Position numbers and translations under genes: made by a program
The notes under the pieces: model-generated
Database searches by the model: none
Seen by the model: the letters and a program-made list of their open reading frames with translations, nothing else
Told to the model about the DNA's origin: nothing
DNA from: Vicugna pacos
Lineage: Eukaryota > Chordata > Mammalia > Artiodactyla > Camelidae
Length of the DNA stretch: 64,000 bases
Direction: 5' to 3'
NCBI RefSeq assembly: GCF_048564905.1
Contig: NC_133021.1
Location: forward strand, 23,847,597 to 23,911,596
Part shown: positions 58,690-64,000 of the stretch, in pieces
How positions within the stretch are numbered: position 1 is the stretch's first letter
Layout: the number at the start of each line of letters is the position of its first letter

Positions 58690-59615
58690 TTTGGAAAAAG
58701 ACTCACAGCCCACAGTCTTGGGTGTATGGCAGGGCCTTCAAACGTAGGATGTCTAACACCCAACTTGAGTCTGTCCCTCAAACTCGACCCTCCTCAGACC
58801 TTCCCCATGTCAGTAAATGAAAACATGAATCTTCCAGCTGCTAAAATTAAAAACCCAGTTTATGATCCCTCTTGACTTCCCCCGTTCTCTCATGGGCCTC
58901 CACAGTCAGACCAGCAGCACATCCTGTCTACTCTGTGAACCAGGATCTGACCACTTCCTGCCCCAGTCATGGCCCCACTGTCTCTCCCTGGTCCATTCAG
59001 GAGCCTCCTTGTGAGTCTTCCTGCTTCCAGGCTTGACTTACCCTCCTACACGGGAATCAGAGTCCACCTTCTAAACAAAAGGGATGTCGGTCCTTCAGAT
59101 GCCCAATGACATACTGTCTTAAGTAAAAACTCAAGTCTCACCGTGGTGCCTAGCTCCACCCGACCTTGTCCAGCTCTGTCTCCAGACCCGCCCCACCCCG
59201 GTCCCTCAGCCATGCCAGCCACACGGCCTCCCTGCACCCTGGTCCTCAGACAACCCCAGGAACTCCCACCCCCGGGCCTCTGCCATTTCCTCTGCAGCCT
59301 GGGCTCTTCCTCTAGACCGATATCCACGTGGTGGCCTCCTGCCCACCTTCCTCAGACTACCCTTTCATTTGAAAGACCTCCTCTAAAAAAGCACCCCTAA
59401 TCTCTCCATTTTCCTTATCCCACCTTATTTTTCTACACAGCCCCTGTACCACGTGCCATTTCTTAGATCTGTTTACTGCCTGTTTGCCTCACTGAAATGT
59501 TTGTGTTAAGACGGCAGGTCCTTCGTCCTGTTCACTGCTGTGTTTCCACACCTGCGCGGTGGCACATAGTACGTCCTTATTAAATGTACGTCCTTAAGAA
59601 ATGAAAAGTTGAAAG
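58690..59615 (+). mobile_element. L2 LINE 3' region
   Basis: The L2 3' UTR is clear near the end: 'tgtttactgcctgtttgcct' with 'cactgaaatgtttgtg', then 'acggcaggtccttcgtcctg' with 'ttcactgctgtgtttccaca', 'ggtggcacatagtacgtcct' with 'tattaaatg'. The upstream pyrimidine-rich part (58750-59400) fits the L2 ORF2 end. Old and dead. Confidence 0.75.
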
Positions 59616-59999
59616 AGAAACAAGATATGCACACAATAAGTGAAATGCCAGATCAAAGGTAGTTCATTTAAGTAGAAACTCTACTCTAAAAAAAGACTCA
59701 TTTGCCTCCTGGGAAAGTTTCTTCTAAACCATGAGCATCTCTTTGTGTAGGATTCCATTTTAAAAAAGTCAATTCACAGGCAACTCTATGCATAGCTAGT
59801 GCAGAAGTGGTGTCTACCTGATTACCTGTTCAGAACACACTGGAGTGACTGAAGGTGCAGTGAAGCATAAGCTGGTCATCACCTGCCCTCAAGGAGTTTC
59901 TACTGTGTTACATCCAGGAAGACAAAGTGGGAATATAAAAGGTGGAATGTGGAATCTCTGTTGCCTCTTTTGCAAGCAAGAGACTTTTTAGAATTCAGA
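59616..59999. other. Unique noncoding DNA
   Basis: No gene or repeat recognised. Confidence 0.5.
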
Positions 60000-60590
60000 A
60001 AAGGGCAAACCACTTCCAACTAGGGTGATCATGGACCTGGCTGGACCTTCAGCAAACGTGTTAGAGCAGGCAGGCAATAGATATGAGCAGAGAAAGGGGG
60101 ACATGGGCAAACTGCAGAAAACCATTCATCCTGTAAACAATGGGGGACCTGGGACAGACGAAGAAAAACAGACTCCTCAGGACTAATTAAAAAACCATAC
60201 CTTCCGGGTTGACAATTGTCCCGGAGGCAGAAGGGTGGGGCAGGACAGGAATCCCCACCATCCGAATGTAACCATTTGTTCATTATGACCTCATCCAACT
60301 TCCCGATCTAGACTAAATAAGGATGAAAAATCCCTCCTCCCCACCTGGGAAGGTGGAGCTGGGATGAAGATCAGAAAAGATGACCCTGAATCCCTCCCCA
60401 CCGATGAATATTCCGCCCATTCATTTTTACGCTCCTATAACAAGGTTGCCAAGGAAACTCAGGACAGCCACCCATCTGGGTCTGCCTGAACTACCTGTCC
60501 CTTAATAAATCCTCACTTTGCTTTCTTAACCTTTGCGTCTTGTCTCTGAATTCTTTCTGCAAAAGACAAGAACCTCTCGACCCCCCAAAA
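60000..60590 (+). mobile_element. Probable solo LTR of an endogenous retrovirus
   Basis: A fossil LTR-like unit. A U3-like part is followed by a polyadenylation signal AATAAA at 60504-60509, then an R/U5-like stretch with 'cgtcttgtctctgaattctt' and 'gacaagaacctctcgacccc', ending in CCCCCCA near 60588. No internal retroviral sequence follows, so it is read as solitary. The class is probably ERV1-like by resemblance, unconfirmed. The 5' boundary is approximate and no short TSD was found. Confidence 0.55.
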
Positions 60591-60711
60591 ATGGAGACAG
60601 TTGGACTTGGGGGAGAGGTAGAGGGAATTTGGGATTAGAAGTGGAAGATGCTTGTGGTACTGAGGGGGAAGCTGCGCATGGGATTGTGGTGACCTGGTAC
60701 AGATGGTAATT

Positions 60712-60850
60712 AAATGTCTGTTTTCCAGGGGAGGATAGACCTCAGTGGTAAAGCATGTGCTTAGCATGCATGAGGTCCTGGGTTCAATCTGCAGTACCTC
60801 CACTGAATAAGCAAACAAACAAACTTATTTTACCCCCCCAAATCTGTTTT
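60712..60850 (+). mobile_element. Camelid tRNA-Ala-derived SINE (vic-1-like)
   Basis: Plus-strand head 'gaggatagacctcagtggta', then GCATGTGCTTAGCATGCATGAGG, a B box GGGTTCAATCTG and a 'gtacctccactgaataagca' tail with CAAACAAACAAAC and CCCCCCC. Flanks AAATGTCTGTTTT (60712-60724) and AAATCTGTTTT (60840-60850) differ by a two-base gap and are read as TSDs. Confidence 0.88.
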
Positions 60851-63120
60851 AAAAAATGTCAGGTTTCCAGATACTGAATACCTCGGTGTGAAGTCACTCA
60901 ATACGCTTTATAATCAATTTTTATTTAAAAAGAGACGTCAAAGGTTAGTAGCCTTACTATGAAATGCTTCAGGAAATGTTCTAGTCATTTTAAAGGTTTC
61001 TTTGGGGGGTGTTCTTAACACTTGATTATTTAGTGCATTATGAAAATATCACTGATACAAAAATAATGACCTGGGTTTAACTGTAATGAGCCAAGACCAA
61101 AGAGAAAGGTCAGAGCAGAGGGCATTCTCTGCCCCAGATGCACTGGATTTCACTGTCTGAGATGCCAAAGCTTAGAAGCAGCATTATGAAGGCAGATCCT
61201 GCCCAAAATGCAGGCAACAGTTGAAAGGAACCATGCATGAAATGCTAAGAGAGCAGCCTTTGTACCTGGACAGGAGAGAGATGTCTTTATACCACATGTA
61301 ACTGAAGACAATCTTGCCAAAGACAGAACAGGAGGAACCCTTGTGAACACTCTGTGAAAAGTGACTAAAGAGGTTGTGAAGAGAAAAAGAATGGACAGGA
61401 AGGTGTTAATAGACTTGGGGCCACCTGGTCACTTTTCTAATGACTAGCATTTAACTTTCAAAGGAAATCTGAAGTAATTCTTCAGATAGTGAACTGAATA
61501 AGACACCATCTCTTTGCACGACAAAGCAGGAGACTCATTTCATTATTATTTAAATGAAATTTTAATGCAAAATAGTAACTCACAGTGTCTCACAAAACTC
61601 ACATTGTCTCCTTTAATCCCCCAAGATGTCCTGGGAGGGAGGGGAAGAGGCAGCCGAGCACTGCTATTTGCATAGCCTTAGGGATGCCCCAGGTCAAGCA
61701 GAAACCATTCTTATAAAGGTCTGGAGCACTTGGGAAGTCCATCCGCCTGTATCTGAAATTAAACAAACTAGTGAAGAATTTCTAGGAGAAGTTGTGGCTA
61801 GATTGAGAGTTTGCATTAGTTTCCAGGGCGCAAAGAGAAGGAAAACAGGAATGGCTTGGTGGGGAGGGAAGCTGGGATGAGAGGGAGATTTGATTCTGGG
61901 GAAGCCTCCAAAGGAGCGAACAGCTGGAATCCAGAGAGAAAGGCGCCGGGGCTGCAGGACGGAGCTCAGCACCAGGTGGGTCCTGGGGAGACCAGTAGGA
62001 AGAGCGCGCCTGGGGAAATCCATCTTCCCATCTCCTCCTCCTGCCTAAAACTGCAGTGACTAAACACTAACAATAACTAACAGGTGTCAAAGACAGAAGC
62101 TGCCTCGAGAAAGTCACACGGTTGCTGGAGGGATTGTAGGATGCTTGGTTTGTAATTCGATGCAAGGGTCCCTTGTGGGTGAAACAAGTCTGGGGGCTTT
62201 TAAAGGGAGAAAGTGGTTCAAATCAGGAGTTCTACCTGCGGTTGGGTGCGGGTGTCCGAATAACCTAAAGAACCTGGGTTTTTGAGCCTGGACCCAATCC
62301 AGCCCTGAGGAATCACAGAAAACTCAGCCGACCTCCCTGGAAGCTAATGTTATCTCTTCTTTATTTGCCATTTTCAGAGTTAGATGATATTGGGGTCATT
62401 ATATATAGTATTTATGGTTTTCAATATTTTTGCACCTCTCTGCCAAGTTAAGGTCATTATCTCTAATATTCACTCTGACCCCACAAGGATGTGCAGAAAC
62501 TTGAGCCTGACCAAGGCCACCCAGTAAAAGTAGCACGGGAGGGCTTGGCACCACGAAATGGTCCCTTCTGCCCTATACACGCATCCCCCGTAGCAACCCC
62601 AAACCGTGCTTCTCGCTCAGCGTCTCCTCCTGGGGGCTGTGACTCTTCCCATTCCTACCCCCTGACTGAGTCTGAGCCTTCACCATCTTTAGCCAAGAAC
62701 TAATGAGCCATCTACATCAGACAGCTTCTCACACCTATCAGATCCCACGCCTCTTTTTATATCCTGAGATGTAATTAATTAAAAAAAACTGCCTGGTTAT
62801 ATACAATTAGCAAAAAAAAAAATCAATAGCATGTCCTAACCTAAATTACATAAAGGAGAAATAAGAGAAATTCATAACAAATAAGATGCACTTCAATATA
62901 CAAACGCTTCAGGTACAACTCACACCAGCAGATGTCAGAAGGCGGATGCAAACACCTGTAGGTAAGACCAGGATGAATTCAATAGCTACCCATGCAGACT
63001 GATAGGAGCAGTGACATTATTTTTCTGAAATAAACGTATAGTAAAGTTCTAAACAAAACAAATAATAACCTCTCAATCAACATGGTGGTTGCATACCTGG
63101 AAAAATCAGCATGTATTTAA
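60851..63120. other. Unique noncoding DNA
   Basis: No gene or repeat family recognised. The GC-richer stretch 61620-62060 has frames of up to 109 codons on both strands but no domain. Confidence 0.45.
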
Positions 63121-63310
63121 AATGCTTTTTGTATACATATAAAAATACAATATATATAATATGTACATATAACTACATATTATATTAAATTATATTATAT
63201 ATGTAATACATACTATGTGTTATTATACACATTTTATAAAATATAAATACATAAGCTTTCATATAAATTATTTTTTTATATAAAATACAAATAACTAAAA
63301 TATAAAATAG
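63121..63310. repeat. AT-rich low-complexity stretch
   Basis: Almost pure A/T with TATATAAT and TTATATTA reiterations, probably a decayed simple repeat. Confidence 0.85.
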
Positions 63311-64000
63311 GTTTAGACTTTAGGTTTGTGATGTAAACAGTTTTTCACCCCCGGATATGTCTGGCCAATGTGTTCCAAAGTCATGGTCACAAAGGACAAT
63401 TCTTCACAGTGTGAAACAATACTATGCATCGCGGGGCATCCCTGGCTTGCGCCTGTGCAATGCCACCCTCTCGCTGTCGTGACAAGCAGCAGTGGTCCCA
63501 CGAGTTCCTACCATATGCCGCCGTGGGTGGTACTTCTGACTGCTCTGAACTGTCAGCAAGACTCCTCCTCATGTTACAAGTCTTTCCCTGCTCTCCTCTT
63601 ATTCCCAAGCAGCTCAGGATACTTAATATCAAATTCTTTAGTGCTTTCAAAGTCTCAGCACATCACATCGTCTTCTATCTCCTTCCCTGGCTATTAGCAA
63701 ATCTGTGTGAACTGGATCACTCAGCTTTTGACCCCATGACAGAGAACATCCCCCTAGCCTTCAGTTGTCACTGACTTGGTCCTGAAGGAACAGCTGCCAA
63801 CACGACAACATGGTACACGCCACACGAGTGCTTATTTTCAGACATTAGCCATTTTTTTTGCACATAATCTACATTTAGACCCAATTAGCAAGCTTTCCTC
63901 TATATTTATTTACCTAAGACCAATACTACCCTGGGAGGGAACTTTTTAAAAATGAAAAAAAAACCCCAAAAAACCCAAACCCCCCCAAACCCCAAAGACC
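63311..64000. other. Unique noncoding DNA; A/C-rich end
   Basis: No gene recognised. The last about 50 bases are A/C-only low complexity, which could be a SINE or other tail continuing past the window. Confidence 0.45.

Noticed and set aside
60211-60232. Near-palindrome around GACAATTGTC
   Set aside because: It lies inside the LTR-like unit and is imperfect; no reason to read it as an operator or origin.

Overview
This is nuclear DNA from a placental mammal, most likely a camelid (alpaca, llama or camel). The best evidence is four copies of a tRNA-Ala-derived SINE. It has an A box close to TAGCTCAGTGGTAGAG, a B box close to GGTTCAATCCC, and a (TAAA)n tail followed by a C-rich end, which matches my memory of the camelid vic-1 family. 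Artiodactyl-type L1 3' ends and old MIR, L2 and L1M/L1MB repeats agree, and I see no ruminant BovB, pig PRE-1 or carnivore CAN SINE. No bacterial, phage, CRISPR or organellar features are present.

I find no intact protein-coding gene or convincing functional exon. The window looks intergenic or deep intronic. Its gene-like content is three processed pseudogenes (retrocopies of host mRNAs): FUT1 on the minus strand (23.48-26.43 kb), HNRNPF on the plus strand (33.21-35.28 kb) and CAVIN3 on the plus strand (42.36-43.44 kb). Each is contiguous mRNA-like sequence with a poly(A) signal, an A-tail remnant and flanking target-site duplications (TSDs). All three reading frames are damaged.

Layout: 0-23 kb is mostly unique noncoding DNA with scattered MIRs, an L1MB-type element carrying a nested SINE (4.5-5.2 kb), a CpG-enriched zone (about 11.3-12.7 kb) and a degraded L1M tract (22.1-23.5 kb). 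23.5-43.4 kb holds the three retrocopies separated by L1, L2, MIR and SINE fragments. 44.6-46.0 kb is an old LTR-like repeat split by a younger, internally deleted L1. 46-57 kb is mostly unique, with an antisense L1 end, a second copy of the LTR-like repeat and a TTCC microsatellite. 57-64 kb has L2 fragments, two SINEs, a probable solo LTR and AT-rich DNA.

Most structure here is explained by L1-driven retrotransposition. Nothing works together as an operon or pathway, and I found no undescribed molecular system. The points most worth a second look are the full-length FUT1 retrocopy, the close grouping of three retrocopies, the nested insertions that give relative ages, and the CpG-rich patch at 11.3-12.7 kb. 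Repeat family names are from pattern recognition only, without a repeat library.
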